Below, piece after piece: positions 22,055 to 34,149 of a stretch of 64,000 bases of DNA (positions are counted from its first letter, which is position 1; each line of letters opens with the position of its first letter). Both the position numbers and the translations under genes were made by a program. The notes beneath the pieces are model-generated. The model had not been told where the DNA came from. It searched no databases and saw only the letters and a program-made list of their open reading frames with translations. This DNA is from Opeltia flavorubescens (taxonomy: Eukaryota; Ascomycota; Lecanoromycetes; Teloschistales; Teloschistaceae), in contig KE546968.1 in assembly GCA_000442125.1 (NCBI GenBank), positions 1,769,795 to 1,833,794 of the forward strand, written 5' to 3'.

Positions 22055-24336
22055 TCAGATCAAAGTGATTGTCTCCAAGGAAGCGTTTTGAGAAAGTTCC
22101 ATTTTCCTATTCAATATCGAGTAATGGATTGGAAAATCCTTGCCAGATGACCTATGAACACCTTCAAAGAGGCCAACCCGTCGATACGTCGATTTCGCAG
22201 CATCAACGCAATGCAGAGCCAGGCCTTGTACCAGTGTGCCGTCATATTGGTTCTTGGTCGATATGATGAGACATACCACTGGCTGCTGAAAGACCTCGTC
22301 GTGGATATCTGGGTAGATGTAGTGATCTCGAGCATTTTTGGATGAGAAGTAGATGCCTAGCTTTTCTGGCGATGTAGATGGTGCTGTAGCTCTCATAGTC
22401 CCATGCAAAAGTACGCCACGGAGTCGTATCCAGCCAGAGTCGAGTTGGCCCAGCAGATTCGCTGGTTCGCTTGGATTTACCGCCGCTTCTTCGATAGTCA
22501 CTAAAATCCTATCGATGTTCGGCCGCCCGGGACTGATATGGCCGTCAAGCGCAGCCCAGCTCCAAGAAGGGGCACGATAGCGTACAGATCTCTTTGATGG
22601 CAGACCATTCGCTTGCTTGCCAGCAAGGACTTTCCAAAGCAGATCTGACGGCAACGTGCGCTTCCACAGTCCAGCCAGATATTGGTCCTGGAGCAAAGTC
22701 TGCCATACTTTTGCAACACCGGATATGGCGATGAGCTTGTCTGATGCATTGGTGAGTTCACCCGCAGTGTAGGCATTCGCAACCTTGTTCCATATGTGGG
22801 AAGTGTAAAGGTTAGCTTCCCCCTTGTGCTCACCCATGGACTGCAGCCGTTTGCCCTCAGTATCTGGATCAAGGCGCTTGTACATACTCTGGTCGGTCTC
22901 TTGAGAAATGGGAAGACCAGCAGGATATGTCTCACAAGCATCTACTTCATGACATTCCCATGCCAGCTGTTGACGACCGAAGTGGAGTACACGGGGTGCA
23001 AGTAGCCGCTCCTGTACAACCCACGCCCTTTTGTTCAGGCTTGCTGAAGTGATGAGATTCTCCCAAAGGCCAAAATCAACAACACGACAGGTAATGTTCT
23101 CCAAACCTTTCCAATTGGGATTAACGACAAGACCTTCGACTTGTACTGCATTGCGTTCCGTGAAACATCCATCATCGCTTGATGCATTCCACGTTGCTGC
23201 GATGTTGCAACGGGAGAACGTATACACTTCACTCATCAAGCCTGCCTCATGCTGCCAGTCTTCCGGAGAGTCTTGTATGATACACAGTGAGTCGATCCAG
23301 ATGTACTTACAGCCCAGTCTTCTGACCACAGCAATGGCGTCTCGAAACGTTTGTGGGAGGTCAGCAACGCCAAAACCTTTGATGAGATTTGCTTGATTTG
23401 CGACAGTAAGCTTCAAGAATGATGCAGCACCCCAGCGGTGACTGAGAGTCATGTACGGGCCTGTAGGCACATTTTCGCTTGTAATGCAGATGCGTAGATC
23501 TGTGCCCTCTCCATTGGCTAGAATTTCCACAAGTCGGGTGGGATAGTATCGGTCCGATTGAGGCCTACAGAATCGACACCTGGTATGTTGCTTTAAGCTG
23601 TTTCACGCAGCTGAAATCAGCCTTCGGCTATGTGTGACAAATCACAGATTGCAGGTTTGATGATCTTGATGTGTGTGCTGATGGGATCGACAGGACGACT
23701 TACCTAGGTCAATTTGTCAGCCTCATCGCTATCAAGTATCATTATGATACCAAATCTATATCGTACGTATCGGATAGTGGTTTGTGTTGGAAGGGGCGAA
23801 TAATCTCCGAAAGGACTTACCATCGTGTAAGCCAGTCTTGGGCCAGGGTTAAGCAAGTGTCAGAGGAGGTATGCGCCGGAAGTGAATTCTCACTATCGTA
23901 TCGCAGGAGATCTGAGAACAGTCAGGGAGTTCGACTCATTCAGGTTGTAAAAAGTCTCTACGTTGTATGCAGCAGGGTTCGATCTCGACTGACCTCGAAA
24001 AGGTTCCACGGTGAATATCTTAAATCCTTCTGCATCGTTGGTAGGAGTGGCATTTTTGATATCCAGTGAAAAGATCAGTAGATAGAGGTCTGCTGGGATA
24101 TCCTTGTATCCAAATACAGGAGAATCGGTGCCCCGCTGAATCATATACACCACCGAGATACATCCATGGGGAACACCTGTATTGGAAACTCTGCTCTGGA
24201 AAAACGACCACAACGGACGGCACAGTTGACAGCCTGTGTTACAAGCTTCATGGAGCTCTATCGCGGTACCATGACGTCGAACGCTCCCGAGGTCGAGGGA
24301 CCCTTGGAAGATCTGTGCGCATGCATTGCATAACAT
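22055..24336 (-). CDS. HET-domain (heterokaryon incompatibility) protein, three exons, 658 aa
   Basis: Exons 23994-24336, 23911-23821 and 23597-22055 (minus strand) splice in phase to 659 codons with the stop. The N-terminal part has paired cysteines (MLCNACAQIFQG; HEACNTGCQLCRPLW), then WLTRCLKQHTRCRFC and YYPTRLVEI, the usual lead-in to a fungal HET domain. The HET core follows: TGPYMTLSHRWG, then LPQTFRDAIAVVRRLGCKYI, WIDSLCIIQDSPEDWQHE, and the downstream WVVQERLLAPRVLHFGRQQL and PSWSWAALDG blocks. All the usual blocks are present and the gene looks intact. HET proteins trigger vegetative incompatibility and cell death between unlike strains. A lone HET gene usually acts with a partner, and none is adjacent. 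The second intron is long (223 nt). Confidence 0.9.
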
Positions 24337-25254
24337 CCTAATCCTAATGCAGTCTTTGCTGTGCGCCCGTTCACTGCCTGGAAGCAGTAGGATTAATTAC
24401 TACTTGCTCAATTTAATCTTACCACTTTCGTCAGCAGCAGTAGACTATTCAAGGAGTATGTCTGGTACGTAAGAGCCGCAGGAAAGCCATGTAAGGTTTC
24501 AATGATGGATTTTTTTTAAAAGAGCAACTCCAATCCAATGTTGATCTGCTTGCCAAGGAATCAAGGTCATAGCCCTGAGATGTTTTGCGTATCTGCATCA
24601 CGTGATTAACCCCAAGTATCTCGGCTGGCTTTGACTAAAACTCATCCTTGCTCTCGCGCATTGAGATCCTTTATTCGTCTTGGACGCGGATTGTTACTCG
24701 ACATCAGCACTGAACTGCTGCTTCACTACGGGTATCGGACGAGTTAAACTGTCCGATTCAACAATAACAATACTTCAATTGAAAAGGCTATTGTCAGCCT
24801 TGCGCCAACGATCGAATCACTCTCGGACGTGGCTTGAGGAATGCCTCGCGAAATTCTGTGCCTGCTGCCTTGTCTTCAATGCTGACCTTTATTGCTACGC
24901 TCTAATTAAAACCATGAGGGCAGGATCATTGTATGGCATTCTTCGACATAATTCTCGTGCTAGTTCATATTCATGGAGGCAAAAGTATACCATCGCACTC
25001 TGTGGGTACATGAACGGGAACCTCGAAAGGTCTCGGACATGATAAGGCTGCCCTTACAGCCTTGTGGCTTCCTTGTTTCTGCGTGCGACAGTTGTGGCTA
25101 AGTCGTACCCCTCCAGACTTGAGGATCGAATCAAAATGCGGCAGTCCTAGCCTTATACCAAGTACCGTATGTAGAGCTATCCTCTCATGATGTTTCTTCA
25201 TCTCATCAGTTTCAAGTTTCCTCCAGCACTTCTTCTGTCAGAATACCTCTGACA
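24337..25254. other. Intergenic stretch between divergent genes
   Basis: I see no supported gene in 0.9 kb. The 120-aa frame at 24680-25042 has no recognisable features. The stretch should hold promoters for the HET gene and for the membrane protein. Confidence 0.55.
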
Positions 25255-26979
25255 ATGAGAGCAACTATTTGGTTTTTCGCCATCATTTCGATTCCTCTGG
25301 TCACAGCCTTCAACAAGACTTTCCAAGTTGACACTTATTTCGTCCGAGATGACTGTTATGCACGAACACTCGGATATCTCGTCGATGGAACCCTCACCCC
25401 GGATGATGAGGTTTTTTTCCGTGACACGTCTGGAGCGCCCATGAGCAGCCCCGAGAACCTAACTCTTACTTTACCTGGATGTACAAGGCTGTGTGGGCGT
25501 AGAGGCCGATGGTACAGCGATATTGGCCCACGCCTTTCCGTATGGTTGATCCCAAGCCTACTTCTTATCAGCAATATGGAGCTATCACCTCTTGACAAGC
25601 GGAGGTTCTTTGCCATTCTCCATCTCCTAGGAGATCCAATCGATTCGTTCGGGTCTCTTATTGACAAATTGGCGTCGTGGGATTATTGCTACCGTGTAGC
25701 AAAGCGACAAGGTCATTGCGAACGTTGCACACGGACGATAGCCACTGTCCTCGCTGGGCTTGAAGAATTGGAGGGTCCTCGATCTTTCTCGCATTGCCCT
25801 CGGGAGCCATCGGATCTTGTGGGGCAGAAGGCACTGCGACGACATGGATCGCAATCATATCTGGACTCTTTTTTGAAAAGAAACGATCCTAGGAATGACT
25901 TTCAGAGATGGAGAGCCACAGCTTTAGAGCTCGCGAATAGCAGGTCTGACGAGCTTTTAAGAACAGGCTTAGCTCTCATGATATACATCTTCACACTGAT
26001 CGGTGGATTTGTGAGGAAAGTCGGCGGTGATCCCAGTAGCCCTCCTGGTGGAAGAATCGCCATCGGTGTCCTCGTCTCGTGGTTGATTCCGATCGTCATG
26101 ATAAGTGCTTTGATTGGCAATTTTCCTTCTCCTTACACGGTGGGTGATATCCTCAATCGATTCTTCGCATCGGGACGTGACCCACTCGGCGCGTCGGATG
26201 ACCAAGACACATTCGTTCGAGATTCCTCCGCGATAGGGGAACTTGCGCACAATCTGTCTAACAAGGCTCTTCCTTGGGACGGCAGTATTTATTCCTTTCG
26301 ACCGTGGAGGCACCAGATCTCCCGGCAGCGCAATTGCTTGCCTGGGATCTTACTCATACAAATACTCTCGGTACTACCGATATTCATCAGCATCACAGGT
26401 GCAAGCGTGATCCTCTGGAACCTGATACCAAACGGATTCAATTGCCGCCACATATGGTCCATCGCCGTCTTCTTCGCTTGGCTCCTGAGTGGATTTCTAA
26501 CCTACATATCCTACACTCCTCATTTCGCACTAGGGAAGCTCCATTGGTACTTCATCATAGCGAAGGACACCTTGGTAGCTTTGCCCAGTGTAACCATGAT
26601 GTTCCTCTCCGCCTGCGGCCTCTTCAACAACTGTCAGTGCTGGAGTGGCCACTTATACTATGGGAAGAAGGCTCACGTTGCACTGAACGTGCACCCCTTC
26701 TTTGAACATAATGATAGCACGCTTTATCAGTATGTCGTGTGGACGTGCTTTGGATTGCAGGGAGTGGTTCTCCTGTTTGTGGCGGTCAAATGGCGACGAG
26801 GTGTGAGGGTGCTTAGGTGGAGTGAGAAAGCAAGAACAGAAGAACGGGAGCGCATGATGACTGGTTTTGTATGCGAATGTATGGCTGTCGAAGACGGTAC
26901 GGCAGATCCTGCTGTCGAAGTCGAGACAGCGACTTCAGACGTCCAAGCTATTGTCGTTGCAAAGGTTGAGGAAGCATAA
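25255..26979 (+). CDS. Multi-pass membrane protein of unknown function, 574 aa
   Basis: This is a single intact exon. It begins with a signal peptide, MRATIWFFAIISIPLVTAF, and an extracellular domain with cysteines (DDCYART; LPGCTRLCGRRGRWYSDIG). About seven hydrophobic segments follow, including LSVWLIPSLLLI, LALMIYIFTLIGGFV, IGVLVSWLIPIVMISALIG, ILLIQILSVLPIFISITG, IAVFFAWLLSGFLTYI and VVWTCFGLQGVVLLFVAV. The loop MELSPLDKRRFFAILHLLGD and a cysteine group (WDYCYRVAKRQGHCERC) stand out. The layout, with a signal peptide, a small ectodomain and several helices, is that of a family of uncharacterised fungal integral membrane proteins. No transporter or channel motif is visible. The C-terminal tail is acidic and cytosolic. 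Confidence 0.8.
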   Translation: MRATIWFFAIISIPLVTAFNKTFQVDTYFVRDDCYARTLGYLVDGTLTPDDEVFFRDTSGAPMSSPENLTLTLPGCTRLCGRRGRWYSDIGPRLSVWLIPSLLLISNMELSPLDKRRFFAILHLLGDPIDSFGSLIDKLASWDYCYRVAKRQGHCERCTRTIATVLAGLEELEGPRSFSHCPREPSDLVGQKALRRHGSQSYLDSFLKRNDPRNDFQRWRATALELANSRSDELLRTGLALMIYIFTLIGGFVRKVGGDPSSPPGGRIAIGVLVSWLIPIVMISALIGNFPSPYTVGDILNRFFASGRDPLGASDDQDTFVRDSSAIGELAHNLSNKALPWDGSIYSFRPWRHQISRQRNCLPGILLIQILSVLPIFISITGASVILWNLIPNGFNCRHIWSIAVFFAWLLSGFLTYISYTPHFALGKLHWYFIIAKDTLVALPSVTMMFLSACGLFNNCQCWSGHLYYGKKAHVALNVHPFFEHNDSTLYQYVVWTCFGLQGVVLLFVAVKWRRGVRVLRWSEKARTEERERMMTGFVCECMAVEDGTADPAVEVETATSDVQAIVVAKVEEA

Positions 26980-27923
26980 TACACAAGCCCCTACTACTTC
27001 TCGACAAGATTGGTCGCTAAGCGAAATGAGAAGGATTTCACCACGTGTTGGAGGATCTCCACCGTTTCTCGGCACGACCCATGACTTCCGCGGCCGGGGA
27101 AACAAACAAACACCTAGGAACGTAAACGACGCCAAATTTTAACGCCAAATTTTGCATCATTCTCAATGGCTTACCAAATTTCGAGGCCGAAGAGTCGCCC
27201 AGCTGATTCAGCTCAAGACCCCGCATTTGGGAGACGAGAATGTTGCAAGCATGCAAAAGGACGTCATATGTCAGAATGGGTGCGCCCGTGCCGCAATGTC
27301 ACATCCATTGGGATTTGGGAACATGCAATTTGTCAAAGCTGAAAGGATTGGTTTCGTTTCGCACTCCTAAGGTTCTTTCTTTGTACCGGCTCTACAATGT
27401 TTCACGTTGCTCCAATAGTAATTTGCCGTAGTACTGGCTTCATTGGCGCTATGATCCCGTGGTGAAAATTGACGTTGTGAGGCAGATCATCAATGATGAA
27501 AAGGCAACAGGGTGCCCCGCTCACTTTTGCAGAGGTGTCACACAAATGGGGTAAAGCAACATCTGTAACTTACATCAGCCCAGAGGAACACCGCGAGCTT
27601 AACCGAAATGAGGGGCCACGAAAGGCAGGTGGTCAGACTTTAGATGCAGGTCGTAGGCTACAACGCCCTGTCGCACACCTTGAATTTTATGTGTTGAGTG
27701 GATGGGGACGCAGCTAGTGAAGGAAGTCACAAGTCACGATTATGTTGATGTGGGGCTCAATGCAGTTGCGGGTTGCCATGTGGTGAATCGATCCTTCGTA
27801 GGAAGGAGTATCCTATAAGTTGATCCTCGTTCCCACGTCACACACGCGCAAATTCCACCGGGCGCTCGTAACGGAGAAGCTGGATAGTCACTGAGGCATC
27901 ATCAGTATACATCGTCGCCGACC
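26980..27923. other. Intergenic stretch
   Basis: There is no supported gene in 0.94 kb. GCCAAATTTTA and GCCAAATTTTG occur as a close direct repeat near 27130-27155. The stretch probably includes the promoter of the dehydrogenase at 27924. Confidence 0.5.
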
Positions 27924-29630
27924 ATGATGCTCACACGTCTTCACTTGTCAGCTCTCTCAGTGATCGCAATCCTGAGCGCAATCGCTCATGGTGGCCTTCT
28001 TGGTTTTGATACAACCTCGCGCGCCGAGCGAAATATCGACGTGCGTGCTCCATCATCCAGCAGCGACTGGCTTGGCTGGGGNGCAAATATCTACAACAAC
28101 CACTGGGCATCCACCGGCGCAAAAGTCGCCGTCTCCAACATCAACGACTATGAACCTGTGTGCGACAAGCCATTCACCGGTGGAGTGAGTGCTTCACCTC
28201 TGGTTGTCGGGGGTGTATCCTACTTCCCAACCTGGGGTGGGTCTTTCGTTGCTCTGGACTACACCAAATGCAAAGTACTATGGCAAACGAACATCACAAA
28301 GATTGTCACCGACTTCAATCCAAATACCTCGCCTGAGGAAGCCCCATACTTGCTTTCGAGAACCACACCGGCTCTCGATGGGAATACACTCTTTCTAGGG
28401 ACTTTGTCTAGCGCCTTGTTCCTTGCGATTGACAAGCGCAATGGAAAATTAATTGATAAGATTCAGATCAACGATCATCCTTTCGCTGTTGTGACTATGT
28501 CGCCAACAGTCTGGCATGGAAAGATTTTCGTCGGGGCTTCCAGCGCAGAAGAGACTATTGCGGACGTTGTCCCCGGATACAAATGCTGCTCTTTCATCGG
28601 CAACATGCAAGGTCTCGTCTACCAAAAACGCAAATTCAAACTCCTATGGAATCAAGTCATGATCCCCGCTGGAGCAAACTTCTCGGGCGCAGCGATTTGG
28701 GGCTCCCAACCTTCTATCGATGCTCGACGAAATCAGGTTTTCATCGCGACGGGTAATGTCTATTCTGTGCCTGACTCTTACACCGCTTGTCAGAATCAGA
28801 CAAATCAGACTTCTTCTTCTTCCTCCTCCTCGACGACTACCTCGCCGACAAGTGCCTCCGACCCTTGCGCTCCCAGTGACCTGTATCAGGAAGCTGTCCT
28901 CGCCATGGATACGGATACAGGACACATCAACTGGGTGCACCAACTCAGCCCCCTCGACGCATGGAACGTAGCCTGCGTAAGCACAACCAACACCAACCCC
29001 GGCGCCTGCCCACCTAACCCCGGCCCCGACGCCGATTTCGGCATGGCACCTTCTTTCATCCCTCGCTCCAAAAACACCCCAGGGAACAAAGACACCATCG
29101 TCATCGGCCAGAAAAACGGAAACCTCTACGCCCTCTCCGCCGCTAATGGAAACATCTTCTGGTCCCTGGCCACAAGCCCGGATGGTTATGTCGGTGGCTT
29201 GATGTGGGGTATCGCGGTCGATGATAGGAGTGTTTATTACACTGCTGTCAACTATGTGCGTAAACCTTGGCGATTCCAAGATGGCACCACCCTCTCTAAT
29301 AGCGCGTGGGGTGCTGCGTCCCTCACCTCGGGGAAAATCCTCTGGGAGACGCAGGTCCCGAGGAATGGGTCTAGTCTTGTTATGCCGACTGTGGCTAATG
29401 ATTTGGTGCTGACGGGCACGGGGTCTTTGACGCCGCTTGGGTTTGGGTCTCAGGATTTCGAGCCGGGGAGTGTGGTTGCGTTGGATAAGGGGACGGGGAG
29501 GGTTGTGAGGGAGGTTGGATTGGGGGGGAGTTATTTTCAGGGGGGGATTGCGGTTGTGAGGGAGTGGGTTATGTTTGGGACGGGATATAATGGATATCCG
29601 AAAGGTGGGGGGTTTGTGGTTTGGAAGTAG
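27924..29630 (+). CDS. Secreted PQQ-type beta-propeller dehydrogenase (polyvinyl-alcohol-dehydrogenase-like), 568 aa
   Basis: This is one uninterrupted exon. A signal peptide (residues about 1-23, LSALSVIAILSAIAHGGLLG) leads into a repeated beta-propeller. Family hallmarks are WGANIYNNHWASTGAKV near the start, SASPLVVGGVSYFPTWGGSF, SSALFLAIDKRNGKL, SPTVWHGKIFVGASSAEE, adjacent cysteines in YKCCSFIGN, FSGAAIWGSQPSIDARRNQV and FIATGNVYSVP. These match quinoproteins of the polyvinyl alcohol dehydrogenase type, which use PQQ to oxidise alcohols or sugars; electrons would go to a separate acceptor because no haem motif (CxxCH) is present. A Ser/Thr-rich insertion (SSSSSSTTTSPTSASD) lies mid-protein. 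There is one ambiguous base at 28082, in a GGN (Gly) codon. Whether it still binds PQQ is not shown. Confidence 0.8.
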   Translation: MMLTRLHLSALSVIAILSAIAHGGLLGFDTTSRAERNIDVRAPSSSSDWLGWXANIYNNHWASTGAKVAVSNINDYEPVCDKPFTGGVSASPLVVGGVSYFPTWGGSFVALDYTKCKVLWQTNITKIVTDFNPNTSPEEAPYLLSRTTPALDGNTLFLGTLSSALFLAIDKRNGKLIDKIQINDHPFAVVTMSPTVWHGKIFVGASSAEETIADVVPGYKCCSFIGNMQGLVYQKRKFKLLWNQVMIPAGANFSGAAIWGSQPSIDARRNQVFIATGNVYSVPDSYTACQNQTNQTSSSSSSSTTTSPTSASDPCAPSDLYQEAVLAMDTDTGHINWVHQLSPLDAWNVACVSTTNTNPGACPPNPGPDADFGMAPSFIPRSKNTPGNKDTIVIGQKNGNLYALSAANGNIFWSLATSPDGYVGGLMWGIAVDDRSVYYTAVNYVRKPWRFQDGTTLSNSAWGAASLTSGKILWETQVPRNGSSLVMPTVANDLVLTGTGSLTPLGFGSQDFEPGSVVALDKGTGRVVREVGLGGSYFQGGIAVVREWVMFGTGYNGYPKGGGFVVWK

Positions 29631-30653
29631 AGAGAGGGATGTGGTTGAGGGGGGGAGATGGGACGTATTGTCCTTCACTCAATATTTTCAAAAAACAGAT
29701 ATTAAGGAGAGGAAATAAACCATCACTCATAGAATCCGTGAAGCCTAAATACTCATTGTCTCCATGCCACGTTCGTCTGAGATTCTGTGAACTCAACGTG
29801 TAGCACCCTCAAAAAGTTGTCAAAGACTTAAATACACATACATCTTCATCAATTCTCACATTGTTGAATCTCTTCTCGACAAGCAAAATTCCTTTGTGGT
29901 CGTGACCTTCGCGCTGGCTATGACTTGATCATTGCATGCCATCTTCGTATCCTTGGTCGCGAAAATATAGGTATCCTTGAGTATTTTAATAAATAGCTGA
30001 TCCATTGGAATTATTATACCTAGCCCTTAGCTCTAAACTCATGGGCGGACCTTGGCTACCTGAATGTAAGATACCAGGATGAATCTTCATGCAGAAGGAG
30101 CATTCCTGCCGGCCTCTTGGTTTAGGGAACAGTGAAAGCCGGAAAGCGCTTAGCGCAAATAAAGAAGTTCCCGAAGTATACCCATTCGCTAAGAATCTGA
30201 AGGCGAAGGCTGTGCATGTGGCAGACTTGATCGACATGATTTAAAATAATGGTCTACTATAGAATTCCACTCAGAGACACTTATTCGAGAGCATGAAAGC
30301 AAATAAATGATAAAATTTCCAAAATGCAGAGCCCTTTAGCGTATTCCTCTGTAATCAACGATGACGTCAAACCTCTCTCTCCAAAGAATGTGACGGTTTC
30401 GACAGGTTGATATATGATCTCACATGGCGATGATACCCTCGGCTGGTTATACCTCAGACTGCCCACAAATGAACTCTGAAGCTCAACTATAAGATCATAG
30501 CAAAGTGACCACTTCAGAATTTTATAAATAGCCCAATAGATGGGCTCGAGACCCAAGCCAGGTAGAAGACTCCCAGAGTACAAGACATTGTTCACTAATT
30601 TGCGGTTAAAGATAACACACAAAAGAACCCCATCGCAGACCACCCTACTACAA
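29631..30653. other. Intergenic stretch between convergent genes
   Basis: I see no supported gene in 1.0 kb. The sequence is AT-rich. Minus-strand frames at 29986-30237 and 30281-30814 have no recognisable content. Confidence 0.5.
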
Positions 30654-32435
30654 CTATTGACTCTGCGGCGGAAGCTTCCCTTTATTATAAACCCCCCCAG
30701 GACAAAACTCCCCCGGCACACAACCCCCCTCCGGCGGAGGCAGAAAACTCGCCCCCTCGCAATCCTTAACACCCAAACCATTCTGATGTCTCTCAAAGAA
30801 CGCATTACACCCATAATGCCAACCCAGTGTGTTCAAATCCTCGCACCCATCATGCACTTCCAATTGGCTCAAACAACTGAAATCAAACGCCCCCTGCTCG
30901 TTGATCGAGACCGCTGGTTGCCTTTTGGAGTTACTACCGCTGTTGGCGGTGCATTTGTATGCGCCATCGAAAACCAGATCGAGGGTACTCCACTGTCTAT
31001 CCGCGATGGCGTTGACCATGGCTCCAGAAGTGGGGTTATTGCCATGTTTCTGGTTGGCGTAGTAGGAGCGCTGTGTCGCCTGGCTTGTGTATTCCGACCA
31101 GTCTTCCGGTTGGCATAAAGGTGCCACTCCTTTCGAATCGATGGTATCACAGACACTAGTTTGGTGATTTATGTTGCAGAGGAAGTTCTCCCGCTGTGAG
31201 GCTGGCGAGCTGTTAAGTTTATTAACGTTGGTTACGTTGCTGTTGTTGTAAGGCGGACCGGTGTAGATCTGCCAGTCATTCCCCGCCATAGCGAGGGTTA
31301 AGATATAAGTCTTGAATGCCAGATCTAGCCCCTTCGTATCTTCCGGCAAAGACGGTAAATCCGGACCCGAGAACGCGCCTGAAGAAGCAAAAGCCGCGAA
31401 GACGGAAGAGTCATTCCCACTCATGATATGCTTGAGGCCTTTTTCCAGTATATCCGATACATCATTCTCGAGTTCCGCAAGCGAGGATTGGAGATCGCTT
31501 ATCTGCATGATCTGCGAAGCAGCGTCACCGGATGGCCAGATTGCGCCGGCGACGGTGGGGGCTTGCTGCAGTGCTGTGGTTAGGATCGCGCCGGCTGTTG
31601 CGCCGACTGTGGCTTCGATGGATGAGGCTATGCCGGGGAGACTGAGGAGGGAGAGTCCGACGGTGAATGCGGCGAGTATCTTGTCTTTGGTTGTGTCTGG
31701 TGGGACCTCGGGATCGATGAATGAGACTATGGAGGGGACGATGAGGGCGGATTGTTGCATGGCGAATTTGGTGGCGAGGTCTGTATATGTGGAAAAATCT
31801 CAGTACGGGCATCTTTGAATCTTCGCAACTACTCAAACGATGAACACCCCCGAGCTCACAAATCTACTACGAACGTTCGAGATACGTCCAATATCATCAA
31901 GAGGAGTAAAGAAACGGGAAAAGAGGAAAGAATCCAAGCATGAAGAAGACAACTTACACCAATTCGTAAAGAAATTATTAACCGCATAAATACTCCTAAC
32001 CACATATCTCATCTCCGGCATATCAATCCCCTCCTCAACATCCCCCGCCAACTCAAAATCCTCAAGCTCGCAACTCTTAACATTAATCTTCGTACAATCA
32101 TGCCCCGCCTTCCCCAATGCAATTCTCAAGAAACAGGTAGACCAAGCCTCATCCACAACGCAGCATCTAATCCCAGGATTGCCGTTAGTGCACTGAGGTT
32201 GCCTCATCTGCCAGAAGTGCAGCCATTGGGGGATTTTCAGGATGGAGTAGCAGGAGGAGTTGTATACGGCGTCCATCCCAGTGCGGCATGATGTGTCCTG
32301 CTGGGTAGCGAATTGCTCGGCTGCTGAGAGAGGTTTGTTGGCACGTTCTAACAATGGGAGGGAGAGTGGTGATGCGATGAGTAGGTGCACTGTTGAGAGG
32401 AGGAAAATACAATAGATATACATTGTGGACAGCAT
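30654..32435 (-). CDS. Secreted orphan protein with central glycine/alanine helix, 534 aa
   Basis: Exons 31958-32435 and 30654-31780 (minus strand) join in phase across a 177-nt intron to give 535 codons with the stop. The start at 32435 gives a signal peptide (MLSTMYIYCIFLLSTVHLLI). The first exon encodes a cysteine-rich domain (DTSCRTGMDAVYNSSCYSIL, IRCCVVDEAWSTC, AGHDCTKINVKSC). The second exon starts with a hydrophobic, small-residue stretch (LSLLSLPGIASSIEATVG, then ATAGAILTTAL) that could insert in membranes or pack as a glycine zipper. A cysteine-rich C-terminal domain follows (FLCNINHQTSVCDTI, FDFSCLSQLEVHDGC, GCVPGEFCPGGVYN). I recognise the layout from uncharacterised secreted ascomycete proteins but cannot assign a function. 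A membrane-active or cell-wall role is conceivable. Confidence 0.8.
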
Positions 32436-34149
32436 GATGTTTCTGACATACTTACCGATCCAGCATTCCTTGAGATCGAGAAAGACCGTGTTTCGGCACG
32501 TATATACTCTCCACGGGCTCCGAGTGGACGCCGACCCTTTCATGTAATTGAACCATGGCGATGGCTTAACGTCACAAGCAGCGGGCATTTCGACCACATT
32601 GGGATATAGTCGAAAGCCAAATCGTGGCCATGATGCTCTAGTACAGCTGCGTACTTCGTCCCACGCAACGTCCGTCTGTCGATGCTCGCCGAATTTCAAT
32701 GTCAAGTACGTAAAATTGCGAGCGAGAGTACGTCGGCTGTAAGAAAAACCTTTCCCCGATACGTAGATCTCCGCCCCACTAAGTGAGACGAGAGGTCGCA
32801 GAGTTCCTGCAAAGGTCCTTCATTAAAGATGGCGCTAGCTGCGCTTGCGGCGTTCATCGAACCTGCGCTGTGGATTTCTCGAGACTTCAGTCAACTTGAA
32901 AGAGTTGTTGGCGTAGTTGCTAGTGCATAACGGCATTGACTGTACTTCCTGCCATGCTGAAAACGCAAGTCTCAGCGGCATAAGAGAAATGGATCTTGTT
33001 CCCGTCAAATGCCTATGGCAATCTGGGGAAGATTCCAGTGTAAAGAATAAAAGGGTTGTTGCGACGTTGATGGCTGCGCAGTGCAATCAACATGTACTGA
33101 CGACCGAAAAAGGTAGATCATGATGTGAGCACGTCCAGGTATTGGCGGCGCTTATACTGGTCTACAGAAAGCGGGATTCTCCGAGCGCCATCGTGGCGGA
33201 GCATTCTCCACGGAACTTTATCTAGAAGATAATCGGCGAGTTGATGAGAGAGAGTAGAGATCATACCTGTCATATAGGACTATAACATGATGCTCAAAAT
33301 GTGACTTGGCCAGCAGATGCTGTATAGCTGTTGATGAACTTGTATGGTTGCTCAGAAGATCGTAGCAATGAGGCCGGAGTCTCCAGCCTTTTCACCTATC
33401 CAAAATTCCGACCACAATTCCCCACCGGTCTCTTTGATCCCACGGTTCTAGCCCAAAAATGCTCCGCATGATCGACCTACCCAGCATCTTCGCTGCGGAG
33501 AACTCAAAAAGCCCGTACTAAAAAACCGCCGAAACGACTACCATGTACCCGCCTACAAGCGCTTTGTACCTGCATGCACCACCCGTGCCGAATGTTTGAC
33601 TTGGCCCAAAGCAGAATTCAAGAATGACGGATCAGGTTCCGTTCCGCTCAAAGTGCGGAGGAAGATTTCGATCGTGGAGGATTAGTGTGTGGTCAGTGTT
33701 GGATTTTCAAGAGCTGAGAAGTTGTTTCTTCTTAGATCCCAACTCGGAAATCGGGTTCCCACAAATTCCATATTATGGTCATACAGTTGTATTTTCCGAT
33801 CGGCCGCAATGACTTTGTAATGGGCAGAGCACAGTAACCCGACAGACCGTCGAGCGGGGAAATTTGTGATCTCCGTTGTAAAGTATCAAACTTGGTATGC
33901 TGCAGACCTCTTAGCGATTGCTGTACAAGTCTGGGTAGTCTTTAGGAATTTGGTGGTCAATGCGGTTCTTCGGAAGATATTTTGTATATGGTGGATCAGG
34001 CTATGTGATACGTGCAGGTTGTATAGGTGTCCTTCATAAGTCTAAACGGAAGAACTCACCGGCTGGGGATGAAGACTTAGACATTTCTGATTGTCGGTAT
34101 CCCTTGAGCTGCAAATACGGCTGTATAGCTTCGGTAATAACGTAAGACC
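32436..34149. other. Long intergenic stretch
   Basis: There is no supported gene in 1.7 kb. In-frame codons upstream of the 534-aa gene (to 32705) do not improve the signal peptide and are taken as untranslated. Short frames at 32917-33123, 33624-33812 and 33960-34145 show no features. Confidence 0.5.
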
